A stretch of 5,837 nucleotides of DNA, taken from contig NZ_CALHGC010000152.1 in NCBI RefSeq assembly GCF_938029485.1, positions 1 through 5,837 on the forward strand. Reading direction: 5' to 3'. Within the stretch, counting starts at the first letter, position 1. Each line of letters starts with the position of its first letter. The notes beneath the pieces are model-generated. The model ran no database searches and was not told where the DNA came from. It worked only from the letters and a program-made list of their open reading frames with translations. The translations under genes and the position numbers were made by a program. The stretch comes from an uncultured Treponema sp. (GTDB lineage: Bacteria; Spirochaetota; Spirochaetia; Treponematales; Treponemataceae). This document shows positions 5,209-5,837 of the stretch, in pieces.

Positions 5209-5837
5209 AAACAAAATTGATAAGCATAAAAATGCGCAGCGTAAAAGAGTACCGTATTCAAGCCCTGCTGTTGGGCGCCATCGTAGTAACGGCAGCGTTG
5301 CTCTCACAGCGGCTCTATACCCGGCTTGATATGACACAACAGCACACCTATTCGCTTTCAACCTATACCCGATCGATACTGAACAGCCTCGAAGGGACGG
5401 TAACAATCACGTGGTTCCGCTCGTATAATATTGACGGGTATCTGCCGTCGCTGCAATATGTTGAAGATATCCTCGCAGAATATCAGCGTACTGCGGGCGG
5501 ACGCTGTCTCGTGCTCTACAAGGATACGGAGAAGCTTTCCCCGCAGCAGCTGAATCAGCTCGGCATTGTCGCTCGGCAAATTGAACGGAACAGCAATAAT
5601 ACGCAGGTACTGCAAAACCTCTACTCGGGACTGCTCTGCGAATATCGCGGGGAGAGCAGGGTAATTCCGTTTCTCTCCGATATCTACACCCTTGAAGCTG
5701 ATATTGCGCGTTTCATTACCGAGATGAATCAGGATGCGCAGGGAAGAAAACTCGACCGTTCCGTCTATGTTGCGCTTCCCGAAGGCGGCACAGAAAACGG
5801 TGCAGCGGGCAATTATAAGTATGTACTGCCGTGGCTT
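5205..5837 (+). CDS. GldG-like ABC auxiliary protein, N-terminal part (cut by window edge)
   Basis: From ATG 5205 an open frame of 211 codons runs off the right edge with no stop. A strong AGGAGG at 5192-5197 lies seven bases upstream, and the ATG overlaps the permease stop (ATGA). The protein has a short basic cytoplasmic start, one membrane anchor at about 17-35, then an external region. Residues 38-62 (YTRLDMTQQHTYSLSTYTRS...) match the GldG/ABC_transp_aux opening, which typically has D-x-T and YSLS followed by a TxxIL helix. TVTITWFRS at 65-73 and the VEDILAEYQ helix at 86-94 continue the pattern. Such proteins are several hundred residues long with a periplasmic domain and often a second C-terminal anchor, so more than half is probably outside the window. 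Its role is likely to hold substrate or partner proteins at the outer face of the permease. The family call is good; the function in treponemes is unknown. Confidence 0.85.
   Translation, partial: MKTKLISIKMRSVKEYRIQALLLGAIVVTAALLSQRLYTRLDMTQQHTYSLSTYTRSILNSLEGTVTITWFRSYNIDGYLPSLQYVEDILAEYQRTAGGRCLVLYKDTEKLSPQQLNQLGIVARQIERNSNNTQVLQNLYSGLLCEYRGESRVIPFLSDIYTLEADIARFITEMNQDAQGRKLDRSVYVALPEGGTENGAAGNYKYVLPWL

Noticed and set aside
1..5837. CRISPR arrays, tRNA or rRNA genes, insertion sequences
   Set aside because: No regularly spaced direct repeats, cloverleaf sequence, ribosomal RNA signature or transposase frame was seen on either strand.

Overview
The window looks like chromosomal DNA of a spirochaete, most plausibly an oral-type Treponema. 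The reasons are moderate overall GC with AT-rich gaps, strong GAGGAG-type ribosome binding sites, a selenoprotein gene, and a GldA/GldF/GldG-like ABC cassette of the kind found in treponemes. The genus is inferred from gene content and style only.

Left part (1-995). A minus-strand gene is cut by the left edge, leaving only its first ten codons. It is divergent from a short plus-strand gene at 384-668 that ordinary ORF calling misses, because its codon 31 is an in-frame UGA. The reading frame continues for 63 more codons with HesB/IscA-like sequence. A bacterial-type SECIS hairpin starts right after the UGA, and a good sigma70-type promoter and a strong ribosome binding site lie upstream. I read it as a 94-residue HesB-like selenoprotein with a Cys-x-x-Sec motif. 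A long hairpin (699-744) follows it.

Middle part (899-2860). A ketopantoate reductase family gene (panE-like, 996-1928) has an unusual leader: three evenly spaced CTAT-N4-ATAG palindromes, one overlapping the predicted transcription start. Directly after its stop codon, in the same frame and with no start codon or ribosome binding site, comes the C-terminal three quarters of a PTS_EIIC_2 family membrane protein (1929-2723). This looks like a gene that lost its 5' end by deletion. A strong 18-bp hairpin (2738-2779) and a smaller one (2845-2859) separate it from the converging minus-strand gene.

Right part (2864-5837). A minus-strand DUF1275/YoaK-type membrane protein (2864-3553) is divergent from a tightly coupled three-gene operon: an ABC ATPase (3590-4477), a GldF-like ABC-2 permease (4474-5208) and a GldG-like auxiliary protein (5205 to beyond the right edge). 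The genes are linked by 4-bp ATGA stop/start overlaps. Together they should form one membrane complex, with the ATPase energising the permease and the GldG-like protein exposing a large domain outside the cytoplasmic membrane. The substrate cannot be read from the sequence.
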